In this document: positions 1 to 7,770 of the stretch, piece after piece
How positions within the stretch are numbered: position 1 is the first letter of the stretch
How the letters are laid out: each line of letters opens with the position of its first letter
Assembly: GCF_014946725.1 (NCBI RefSeq)
Contig: NZ_JACFXY010000004.1
Span: 1 to 64,000, forward strand
Source of the DNA: Mixta mediterraneensis
Lineage (GTDB): Bacteria > Pseudomonadota > Gammaproteobacteria > Enterobacterales > Enterobacteriaceae
DNA length: 64,000 nt
Reading direction: 5' to 3'
Program-made: the position numbers and the translations under genes
Notes under the pieces: model-generated
Seen by the model: only the letters and a program-made list of their open reading frames with translations
The model's database searches: none
What the model was told of the DNA's origin: nothing

Positions 1-126
1 ACTGAAAGATAAGCTGAAAAGCGGTCAACTCCAGAAGAAAACGAAAGCAACAACGCTCGAATGATTCAAAGGGGGTGGGTCAGTTTTACTTTGGCAGGGT
101 GGGTCAGAATTCGATCGGTATTGACA
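1..126 (+). mobile_element. Right end of an IS21-family element (first copy, cut by window edge)
   Basis: This stretch is base-for-base identical to 7012-7137, the right end of the complete IS21-family element further along. It carries the last codons of istB (stop at 62-64), then two short GTGGGTCAG-containing repeats, and ends in TTGACA at 126, the same outer end as the complete copy. The rest of this copy lies left of the window. It has the same orientation as the second copy and interrupts a phage-type gene whose remainder begins at 127. Confidence 0.93.
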
Positions 127-687
127 TTTAGAGTCGGCCACGGCATTTATGATTTACCAATGGTTGGAGCAGAAGCTCTAGACGTTATGCATTTGCTGGA
201 TATAGAGCAGAAGAGAAAACCTAGGCAGTACGTCGATATGGAAGGTGCCTTTCTACTGAGCGAAGGGGCTATGATCAACATTATGGCTCCATTTAATAAA
301 TTTACCTTCAAAGCCAATGAGAGTGGTCATATGGGTGAATATGACCCAGAGAAAAAGCAATTCGTTGATTACAGCAGCGAAAAATACAGCTCTTTCTTTT
401 ACCCTGACGATGGGTTGGGCGACGTTGAGTTCGTTTTCAGACGGGAGAACATTGAGATATTTGAGAGGAACATTCAGCAAACCATCGATCAGCCTTTAAC
501 GCTTGATGAAAGTCTTTTAGTCATCGGTTCAATTCTCAACTCCCTGAAGAAAGCTCAGACAACATCAAAGCGATGGACACAGGACGCATTGAAGGCGGAG
601 ATTCTCGATAATGACCAACGCATTAGCGCGAGAACACTGGATGATTATTTCTCTGCTTCAAATAAATCATTTAAAACAGAAGGTTAA
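127..687 (+). pseudogene. 3' remnant of an unknown island gene, truncated by IS21
   Basis: An open frame runs from the IS21 end to a stop at 685-687, giving about 186 residues of native sequence. Any start codon upstream of 127 belongs to the insertion sequence, so the true 5' part is missing from this window. The protein is soluble and charged with no membrane segment. Its last 60 residues (from LTLDESLLVIGSILNSLKK to the end) look like a compact helical C-terminal domain. I do not recognise the family and assign no function. Its position beside alpA and other phage genes suggests island cargo. The direct join to the IS end is what supports truncation. Confidence 0.7.
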
Positions 688-792
688 TTTCGCACCGAAA
701 ACCTATTTTTCGCTGCGATGCTTTGTCCGAGACCATTAGCAATTATGAGCCCGTAACGACGCATAAACCACCAACAAGGGGTTACGGGCAAC

Positions 793-1002
793 ATGACGAC
801 ACTTCAAGATACTTCATTACCTACCAGCGGCTATATCCGCCGCTTCCGCCTGGCTCAAGCGCTGGGTGTTCATGTAGCTACCATTGATCGCTGGGTTAGA
901 GATAAGCGGCTCCCATCGCCGGTTAAATTGGGCGAGAAAAGCACGGCATTTGACGCTGCTGAGGTTAATCGCTGGCTGGCAGAACGGCGCGAGGTGGCAT
1001 AA
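793..1002 (+). CDS. AlpA-family phage transcriptional regulator
   Basis: A 69-residue protein with the AlpA/excisionase winged helix-turn-helix. Residues 13-36 form the recognition helix region (IRRFRLAQALGVHVATIDRW), followed by RDKRLPSPVKLGEKSTAF and the closing NRWLAERR, the usual AlpA order and length. Such proteins activate integrase or excisionase genes in P4-like and other integrative elements. The start at 793 has an AAGGGG-like site about ten bases upstream. The stop TAA shares its last base with the ATG of the next gene, so the two are probably translationally coupled. Family assignment is firm; the target here is unknown because the integrase is destroyed. Confidence 0.88.
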   Translation: MTTLQDTSLPTSGYIRRFRLAQALGVHVATIDRWVRDKRLPSPVKLGEKSTAFDAAEVNRWLAERREVA

Positions 1003-1421
1003 TGGAAATGAAAAACCGCCCATTACAGGCGGCTAATCAGAGAGCTGACAACTCTGATGTTACGCCTGCCACAGTTATTAAGCCAGCGCCTAAGAAGCAC
1101 CGAGCGCGTGTGTTCATGCTACGTAGCGGACCTAGTGGATTCACTGAGAATGATTTGCTGCGCCACTGCCGCCTATCCTCAGGCCGGAACTACGCCAGCG
1201 AGCTGGAACGCCAGTTAGATATCCGACTAGAGCGAATTGATGAGAAGAACCCGGACGGCATCGGCAGCCACTTCCGCTATCGCTTCACCTGCAGAGCAGA
1301 CGTGTTACGTGTAATCCGCCTGATTAAATATAACGCCTCTGCTGGTGGCTATGCAGGCCTGCCAGATCACGAAGCTAACGCTATTTTGTCTCTCTATCCG
1401 GACGCGTTCAGCGCGGCATAA
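1002..1421 (+). CDS. Conserved phage-type protein of unknown function
   Basis: A 139-residue protein whose ATG overlaps the alpA stop (TAATG); a second in-frame ATG at 1008 is equally possible. The first 40 residues are polar and low in hydrophobics. The rest (from HRARVFMLRSGPSGFTENDLLRHCRL onward) looks like a small winged-helix fold, with LRHCRLSSGRNYASELE as a possible recognition segment. I infer a DNA-binding accessory protein because it is coupled to alpA, but no specific family is recognised. It is not membrane bound and has no signal peptide. A 55-codon ORF with a clear ribosome binding site follows 13 bases downstream. Confidence 0.65.
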   Translation: MEMKNRPLQAANQRADNSDVTPATVIKPAPKKHRARVFMLRSGPSGFTENDLLRHCRLSSGRNYASELERQLDIRLERIDEKNPDGIGSHFRYRFTCRADVLRVIRLIKYNASAGGYAGLPDHEANAILSLYPDAFSAA

Positions 1422-1434
1422 CGGAGTCTGATAT

Positions 1435-1602
1435 ATGAACGTGAAAATAACGGCCAATACTGGCCGGGGCATCGCTCACCCTAAAAACGGCCAGCCAACT
1501 CCAGAGCAGACATATCAGGATGCCGGCGGGGCAAAGATAACAGTACACAGCGTGCAATTTAATCGCGTGGCCGAAGAGATTGCTGATCGTGAGGGGTTTT
1601 GA
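1435..1602 (+). CDS. Small phage-type ORF, 55 residues
   Basis: A 55-codon frame begins ATGAACGTGAAAATAACG and ends TTTTGA. An ACGGAG ribosome binding site lies about nine bases upstream, just after the preceding stop. The product is hydrophilic, glycine-containing in the middle, and ends in an amphipathic segment (VQFNRVAEEIADREGF). It may be the third gene of the alpA-led operon. No family is recognised. Support is the good ribosome binding site, the tight spacing and the continuous frame; the short length keeps confidence moderate. Confidence 0.5.
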   Translation: MNVKITANTGRGIAHPKNGQPTPEQTYQDAGGAKITVHSVQFNRVAEEIADREGF

Positions 1603-1736
1603 CTTACCGCATCTCAGTATGTCTGCTTTAGCGACGCTGGCAGATTAATCGAGTCTAACACCTGTGAGCTTGGGCATGCCTCGCGCCGGATGACATGCCA
1701 GTAATTAAATTTTTAATAGGGCTTGGTCACATAATG

Positions 1737-2261
1737 TTAGTTAATCCCAACTTGTCGCGTTATACGATAAATAATGGCCCCCAGAATTGCCAAAAACCTC
1801 TCCCTGTTTGATGCGCCGGGATGATTCAAATACATACCGGAATCTCCCACACGCAATCCAAAATTGTGTAGAGCAACCAAATCTTCCTGCCCTCCCCTAG
1901 AAATGAAAGATCGTAGCGATTCAATCTCAGCATCAGTTATTGCTGAGTTATCGATTTGATGAGAGCGTGCATTTCTAATTTTATTTATGCGCTTCAACTC
2001 TGCAACAGAGTGCTCGTTGAGCCCTAAGTTCGCGGCTAGTTGTAATTTTGCTGCATATGTGACCGTAAGGTTTTCTCCAAAACCATTAAAAAGCTCTCGA
2101 TTGTTGACGGCAGCACAGCAAAACGCCTCAATCATAGTTTCTGTTATCAAATGGGCGCGCAAGACAACTCCTATATCATCTTCGCTACTGAGGGTGCTGG
2201 CCAGGCGAGACCACGTTTGTTCATTCATCATAAATTTGGACGAAAATATCTCTGCATTCAT
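1737..2261 (-). CDS. MltR/HEPN-like protein with RNxxxH motif
   Basis: The chosen start is the ATG at 2261, which gives 174 residues and has an AAGGA site six bases upstream. A longer frame to 2351 would overlap the divergent gene at 2286. Residues 34-101 resemble the MltR family: LRAHLITETMIEAF, then LTVTYAAKLQLAANLGL, then IRNARSH. R96-N97 and H101 match the RN-xxx-H signature found in many HEPN ribonucleases, although MltR-type relatives carry similar residues without proven nuclease activity. It is the only leftward gene in this part of the island, and its start lies 24 bases from a divergent phage gene, so the two probably share a promoter region. It could be a regulator, an RNA-acting toxin or a host-defence protein; the sequence does not decide. 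Confidence 0.6.
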   Translation of the reverse strand: MNAEIFSSKFMMNEQTWSRLASTLSSEDDIGVVLRAHLITETMIEAFCCAAVNNRELFNGFGENLTVTYAAKLQLAANLGLNEHSVAELKRINKIRNARSHQIDNSAITDAEIESLRSFISRGGQEDLVALHNFGLRVGDSGMYLNHPGASNRERFLAILGAIIYRITRQVGIN

Positions 2262-2285
2262 AATCTGTCCTTGATAGGGGAATAA

Positions 2286-2498
2286 ATGGCACTCACCGAT
2301 AAACGAGAGATGCTCAGTCGCGAGCGCCTCATCAATTTGAACGCCACACAAGCGGCCATTCTGGCGGGGTACAACGAAAAGACTACCCGAGCATCAGGTT
2401 GCGAGAACCTAACAAAACCTGACATCCAAAACAGAATCGCCGAACTTAAAGCTGATCGCAATGGCAACTTGCAGATTGACGCCACCAGCCGCATTTAG
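2286..2498 (+). pseudogene. Terminase small subunit, N-terminal remnant
   Basis: The first 55 residues match the N-terminal DNA-binding part of phage terminase small subunits: LTDKREMLSRERLINLN, ATQAAILAGYNEKTTRASG, ENLTKPDIQNRIAEL. Terminase small subunits usually run to about 140-180 residues, but this frame stops at 70 with an unrelated tail (NGNLQIDATSRI), so the oligomerisation region is missing. GGGGA lies six bases before the ATG. No large terminase, portal or capsid gene follows, so packaging is not encoded here. It is best read as a fossil of a complete tailed-phage genome, although a short adapted DNA-binding protein cannot be excluded. Confidence 0.7.
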
Positions 2499-2542
2499 CA
2501 TAACGAATGACTGGACGTTCACTGTAAACAGGCAGGTGAGAA

Positions 2543-2749
2543 ATGATTGACCGACAGACGCTTGAGATGACGCTGCTACAGATTGCCTGCCAGAATTGTG
2601 AGCCGCTGGATAGGCACACCCTCTATACGATCCGCACCAGCGTGGCACAGACGTTGCAGGCTAAAGAACGCCATCGACAGCGAATGACGGCTGCAGATTT
2701 TAAATGGCAGAAGCCAGCAAGAAGGCGGTTATCGTCACCGAAAGGTTAA
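2543..2749 (+). CDS. Small phage-type protein, 68 residues
   Basis: A 68-residue frame with an AGGTGAG ribosome binding site placed well before the ATG. Residues 1-40 form two predicted helices with two cysteines (IACQNCEPLD). The C-terminal 25 residues are strongly basic (KERHRQRMTAADFKWQKPARRRLSS), suggesting nucleic acid contact. I do not recognise a family. It lies between the terminase remnant and a second AlpA-like gene, in the same direction, and is probably an accessory gene of the former prophage. Confidence 0.5.
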   Translation: MIDRQTLEMTLLQIACQNCEPLDRHTLYTIRTSVAQTLQAKERHRQRMTAADFKWQKPARRRLSSPKG

Positions 2750-2847
2750 TTATACACTTGTAGAATTAGCTGACTGGAACGTTACCGACCTATCATCCAG
2801 GATGAAAATCATAAGCCTGAACAAGTAACCCATAGGAGCATTCAAGA

Positions 2848-3096
2848 ATGCCTGAACGTTACGTTGTTTCACCTGCGGAGGCCCGGCATCTGCTAGATCA
2901 TTACGGAGAAAAGTATGACCGCTTAGTGAACGAGCATGAGCGCCGCCACATTACAGGTATATGCAGAACTCACGCATGGAGCCTGGAAAAAACGGGAGAT
3001 TATCCAGCCCGGAGAAAGGTTGGGGTAGGAAACAAAAAATGCGGCTGGCTACTCTCAGAATTGCTTCATTGGATACACAATCAACCCTTATCGTGA
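2848..3096 (+). CDS. Second AlpA-like DNA-binding protein
   Basis: An 82-residue protein preceded by TAGGAG. The C-terminal half fits the AlpA pattern: HITGICRTHAWSLEKTGDYP (helix-turn-helix), then ARRKVGVGNKKCGWLLSELLHWI, comparable to the KLG-x-GWLxSEIDxW block of AlpA regulators. The N-terminal 35 residues (SPAEARHLLDHYGEKYDRLV) form an extra helical segment. It differs from the AlpA at 793 in sequence and length, so this is not a duplication. A likely role is control of island genes or recombination directionality, inferred from family and context only. Confidence 0.65.
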   Translation: MPERYVVSPAEARHLLDHYGEKYDRLVNEHERRHITGICRTHAWSLEKTGDYPARRKVGVGNKKCGWLLSELLHWIHNQPLS

Positions 3097-3120
3097 CGCT
3101 GAATTAAAGCGAGAACCTCT

Positions 3121-3459
3121 ATGGCATTGGAAAAGCTTACTCTCACTAGAAAAGAAGCTGCGGCAATCTTAGGCATTTCAACCGCTACCGTTAGTCAGTG
3201 GGTTAAGACCGGCAGATTACGCGCTATTAAGATAAGCGAGAAAGAAAACTCACGTTACCTCTTTACACGGGAAGACTGCATAGCGGCACTTGAGTTCGGC
3301 AAGGTGGACTTCCGTGCAGCAAGACCAGCAACTTCCCCGCAACTCACCCCCCCAATCTCTCAAGAGCCAGGACATTCCAAGCATAATGATTTAACCAAAC
3401 GTTTAGATGAAATTCTCCAAATTCGAAGTGTTAATGCAAAACGAAGAAGCTCTGATTAA
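3121..3459 (+). CDS. MerR/excisionase-type helix-turn-helix protein
   Basis: A 112-residue protein. Residues 5-55 are a classic excisionase-type winged HTH: LTRKEAAAILGISTATVSQW, VKTGRLRAIKI, then RYLFTREDCIAAL. The remainder is proline-rich and then helical (SKHNDLTKRLDEILQIRS), perhaps a dimerising helix. It starts 25 bases after the preceding AlpA-like gene, so the two may be co-transcribed. Probable role: DNA-binding regulator or recombination directionality factor of the former element. The family call is good; the target is unknown. Confidence 0.7.
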   Translation: MALEKLTLTRKEAAAILGISTATVSQWVKTGRLRAIKISEKENSRYLFTREDCIAALEFGKVDFRAARPATSPQLTPPISQEPGHSKHNDLTKRLDEILQIRSVNAKRRSSD

Positions 3460-3533
3460 ATTCATTTAGGGTTGAATGTTGAACGTTCAGAATCCTAAAT
3501 ATCTCTCTGTTTTTAAAATAAATTTTGATTCGC

Positions 3534-3665
3534 AATCAAACAACCATCAAGCAAATACAAAAACAAAAATGATTTGCAACTACATGATTAGACAGTAATT
3601 TGTTAAGGAGGTGAGGTTATACCCCACCATGCAAGCTTATAGAATCAAGCAACCATCAAGCAAAT
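3534..3665. repeat. 23-bp direct repeat pair, 109 bp apart
   Basis: Positions 3534-3556 and 3643-3665 carry the same 23 bases with one mismatch (core CAACCATCAAGCAAAT). The pair lies in an AT-rich stretch with no convincing gene between the HTH gene and the IS3-damaged gene. The second copy overlaps the 3' end of that damaged gene. It may be a binding-site pair for one of the local regulators or a trace of a small deletion or insertion. An AAGGAGGTGAG sequence at 3605-3615 resembles a ribosome binding site, but only a 22-codon frame follows it. Confidence 0.6.
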
Positions 3666-3668
3666 GGT

Positions 3669-3876
3669 TCAAGCCCATATGGGGATGTAACGCATAGCCT
3701 TGGTTTCTACATTCGCGTCATAAGGTTTGATGCGGTTATCTTGGACTGCTTGTTTGATGATTCGGCTAATCATCGCACTATTTTTTTCATCGACACCAAA
3801 CCTCTCTCGCAGGGTGGTGTTGTTCATCGGGCTCTTATCAAGATACTTAAGGACGCAATGGAGGTAAGCAGCACGT
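3669..3876 (-). pseudogene. C-terminal remnant of an AlbA/RecG-like transcriptional regulator
   Basis: About 68 residues of native sequence remain between the IS3 left end and the stop at 3669. The text RAAYLHCVLKYLDKSPMNN followed by TTLRERFGVDEKNSAMISRI and a terminal MRYIPIWA matches the winged-helix tail of large regulators of the AlbA_2/RecG-like group (usually about 450-500 residues). Everything upstream is gone: the IS3 element follows directly, and beyond it lies integrase sequence rather than the rest of this gene. The loss therefore involved deletion, not just insertion. An ATG at 3902 lies inside the IS end and is probably not meaningful. Confidence 0.75.
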
Positions 3877-3939
3877 TGAATCGCCACAGGTTTAACAGAC
3901 ACCTCAGAGTCATTTAAAATGGCTTAAAGAGAGGTGCAC

Positions 3940-4218
3940 ATGAGCAGTAAGCGTTATTCTGAAGAGTTTAAAATTGAAGCAGTCAAACAGGTTGTTGATC
4001 GTGGCCATTCTGTTTCCAGTGTCGCAAAACGTCTCGATATCACTACCCACAGTCTTTATGCCTGGATAAAGAAATACGGGCCGGACTCTTCCATCAACAA
4101 AGAGCAGTCAGATGCTCAGGCCGAGATCCGCCGACTCCAGAAGGAGCTGAAGCGGGTTACTGACGAACGGGACATATTAAAAAAAGCCGCGGCGTACTTC
4201 GCAAAGCTGTCCGACTGA
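3940..4218 (+). CDS. IS3 OrfA, helix-turn-helix protein
   Basis: A 92-residue protein starting at the ATG at 3940, with GAGAGG upstream; a GTG six bases earlier is a weaker option. Residues 3-45 hold the transposase_8 helix-turn-helix (KRYSEEFKIEAVKQVVDRGH, then SVAKRLDITTHSLYAWIK). Residues 55-90 form a leucine-zipper-like coiled coil (AEIRRLQKELKRVTDERDIL) used for OrfA/OrfAB multimerisation. It binds the terminal repeats. Near its end it contains a run of seven A bases where part of the ribosomes are expected to shift frame to make the OrfAB fusion. Confidence 0.9.
   Translation: MSSKRYSEEFKIEAVKQVVDRGHSVSSVAKRLDITTHSLYAWIKKYGPDSSINKEQSDAQAEIRRLQKELKRVTDERDILKKAAAYFAKLSD
4179..4185 (+). 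other. Programmed -1 frameshift site (A7) of the IS3 element
   Basis: Seven consecutive A bases followed by G give the A AAA AAG-type slippery site typical of IS3-family elements. In the orfA frame the codons are TTA AAA AAA GCC. A -1 slip here enters a frame that stays open without a stop through 4218 and on into orfB. The shift, the reading frames and the location just before the orfA stop all agree. Frameshifting itself is inferred from the family. Confidence 0.8.
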
Positions 4219-5087
4219 GGTACGCCTTTATCCGTGACAACTCCTGTTGTTGGCCCGTTCGTCTGCTCTGTCGGGTGCTGAATGTTCATCCGAGTGGGTT
4301 TTACACCTGGCTTCAGCAGCCGCATTCACCACGGCTTCAGGCAGATCTCAGACTGACTGGACAAATCAAACAGTTCTGGCTGGAGTCCGGTTGCGTTTAT
4401 GGCTATCGCAAGATCCATCTCGACCTGCGAGATAGCGGGCAACAATGTGGGATTAACCGGGTCTGGCGGCTGATGAAGCGTGCCGGGATAAAGGCTCAGG
4501 TCGGGTATCGAAGCCCGCGAGCGCGTAAAGGTGAAGCCAGTATCGTGACACCCAACAGGCTACAGCGACAGTTCAACCCGGAAGCGCCGGATGAACGTTG
4601 GGTAACGGACATAACTTACATCCGAACCCACGAAGGCTGGCTGTATCTGGCCGTAGTTGTTGACCTGTTCTCGCGCAAAGTTATCGGCTGGTCAATGCAA
4701 CCCCGGATGACAAAAGTTATTGTTCTGAATGCGATTTTGATGGCCGTGTGGCGACGTAATCCCCAAAAACAGGTGCTGGTTCATTCTGACCAAGGTAGTC
4801 AGTACACAAGCCATGAGTGGCAGTCGTTCCTGAAATCACACGGTCTGGAGGGCAGTATGAGCCGTCGTGGTAACTGTCACGACAACGCAGTTGCAGAAAG
4901 CTTTTTCCAGCTACTGAAGCGTGAACGGATAAAGAAAAAGATCTACGGAACACGGGAAGAAGCACGCAGCGATATTTTTGATTACATCGAAATGTTTTAT
5001 AACAGTAAGCGTCGGCATGGTTCGAGTGATCAGATGCCACCGACGGAATATGAAAAACAATATTATCAACGGCTCGGAAGTGTCTAG
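4218..5087 (+). CDS. IS3 OrfB, DDE transposase
   Basis: The frame is open from before the orfA stop and reads LRYAFIRDN at the junction, so the active product is probably an OrfAB fusion made by -1 frameshifting at 4179-4185. The first internal start codon is GTG at 4275. The rve catalytic core carries the DDE triad: D in WVTDITYI, D in HSDQGSQYTS and E in NCHDNAVAESFF, the last followed by the K/R seven residues on that is usual in this family. An HTH_21-type segment (GYRKIHLDL) precedes the core. The frame ends intact at 5087, so the transposase appears functional. Confidence 0.9.
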   Translation, partial: RYAFIRDNSCCWPVRLLCRVLNVHPSGFYTWLQQPHSPRLQADLRLTGQIKQFWLESGCVYGYRKIHLDLRDSGQQCGINRVWRLMKRAGIKAQVGYRSPRARKGEASIVTPNRLQRQFNPEAPDERWVTDITYIRTHEGWLYLAVVVDLFSRKVIGWSMQPRMTKVIVLNAILMAVWRRNPQKQVLVHSDQGSQYTSHEWQSFLKSHGLEGSMSRRGNCHDNAVAESFFQLLKRERIKKKIYGTREEARSDIFDYIEMFYNSKRRHGSSDQMPPTEYEKQYYQRLGSV

Positions 5088-5105
5088 ATTATCCGTGGCG
5101 ATTCA

Positions 5106-5176
5106 TATCTGCAAGCCGCCTTAGAGTAGGGCAGGCATCAACGGAAAAACTGAAATCGTCCGGCGATTTCTCAACG
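5106..5176 (-). pseudogene. Integrase gene, internal fragment between IS3 and IS21
   Basis: If the IS21 and one copy of its TCAACG duplication are removed, the integrase frame that starts at 7430 continues through this stretch without a stop (reading HVEKSPDDFSF, then SVDACPTLRRLAD). It is then cut off by the IS3 right end at 5105. This shows the integrase was one reading frame before IS21 arrived. The catalytic half of the integrase is absent from the window and was probably deleted with the IS3 event. Confidence 0.8.
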
Positions 5177-5261
5177 TGTCGCTACCGATGTAAAACTGGC
5201 CCACCTGCCGATGTAAATCTGACCCACCTAGGGTAAAAATGGCAGTTTTAAGGCACTGCCA

Positions 5262-7075
<1,814 letters not shown>

Positions 7076-7137
7076 TTCAAAGGGGGTGGGTCAGTTTTAC
7101 TTTGGCAGGGTGGGTCAGAATTCGATCGGTATTGACA

Positions 7138-7430
7138 TCAACGTGGTTACGGAGACGTTTAATCTCAGTAAGCACAGCATCAATCCTCTTTTCGGTTTTG
7201 GGTTTTACTTGCTCACGTAGCAGATTAAATTCAGCGATCATTGCGTCTCTGAACAATCTGGCTTCCTGTATGTCCCCTGTGCCGCTCGATTTGCTGTAGG
7301 AGGTGCGGCCCTGAAAAAGTCCTCTCATATACGGAGGGATCATAACGCGGGTGTACCAAACTCCATCTGGTGAAAGGAACAGGTAAGCGTTCCTTCGATC
7401 TTTCTTCTTGATCTTTGGCATCGGTCTCAT
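7138..7430 (-). pseudogene. Phage integrase, N-terminal part, split by IS21
   Basis: Reading leftward from ATG 7430 (or the ATG at 7421, which gives MPKIKKKDRRNAYLF), about 97 residues remain before the IS21 end. They resemble the N-terminal domain of tyrosine recombinases of the DUF6538 type: AYLFLSPDGVWYTRVMIPPY, then LFQGRTSYSKSSGTGDIQEA. The gene continues beyond the IS at 5176-5106 and is then lost. The start lies 82 bases from the tRNA-Ala fragment, the normal position of an integrase next to its attachment site. The catalytic R-H-R-Y part is not in the window, so the element cannot excise by itself. Confidence 0.8.
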
Positions 7431-7511
7431 TACCTTTGATCGGGCAGTTTACATAGTAAAGTCTCCAGATGTGAGGGAATGCTTTGCATTTAAGTTACTG
7501 ATAAGTAACTG

Positions 7512-7581
<70 letters not shown>

Positions 7582-7740
7582 ATCATCTTTTTCTCTTCAA
7601 AATCAAAAAATTCAGGAAACTGAATACGTCCCTACAGGCAGAAATGGCCACAGTGCTGTGAGTCGAGAGACAGTTACCTCCCTGACTTAAGGCTATTTTA
7701 CCGAAACGCTGAGATACTTCCTGTCCTGTCCAGACCGATC

Positions 7741-7763
7741 AAAAAAGCGACATTTCTGCCGCT
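7741..7763 (-). terminator. Rho-independent terminator of the organosulfur operon
   Basis: Read on the minus strand, an 8-base stem AAGCGGCA / TGTCGCTT with one G-T pair and a GAAA loop is followed by six T bases. It lies just after the rhodanese stop codon at 7771 and fits as the end of the leftward four-gene operon. Confidence 0.85.
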
Positions 7764-7770
7764 TCTTTCC

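Larger units (their letters stand above)
3877..5105 (+). mobile_element. IS3-family insertion sequence (about 1229 bp)
   Basis: Imperfect terminal inverted repeats define it. The left end starts TGAATCGCCAC at 3877, and the right end, read inward from 5105, also starts TGAATCGCCAC; similarity continues through AGACACYTC. It encodes orfA and a DDE transposase orfB in different frames. The bases flanking the ends (CGT on the left, TAT on the right) do not match, so there is no 3-4 bp target duplication. The flanking genes are also different genes. Both facts point to an adjacent deletion after insertion. The protein type suggests the IS51 subgroup; this is from recall, not a search. Confidence 0.9.

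Noticed and set aside
3629-3697. 22-codon ORF behind AAGGAGG
   Set aside because: Spacing from the ribosome-binding-like site is too long (about 13 bases), and the frame overlaps the antisense end of a known gene family. It is noted only in a finding.
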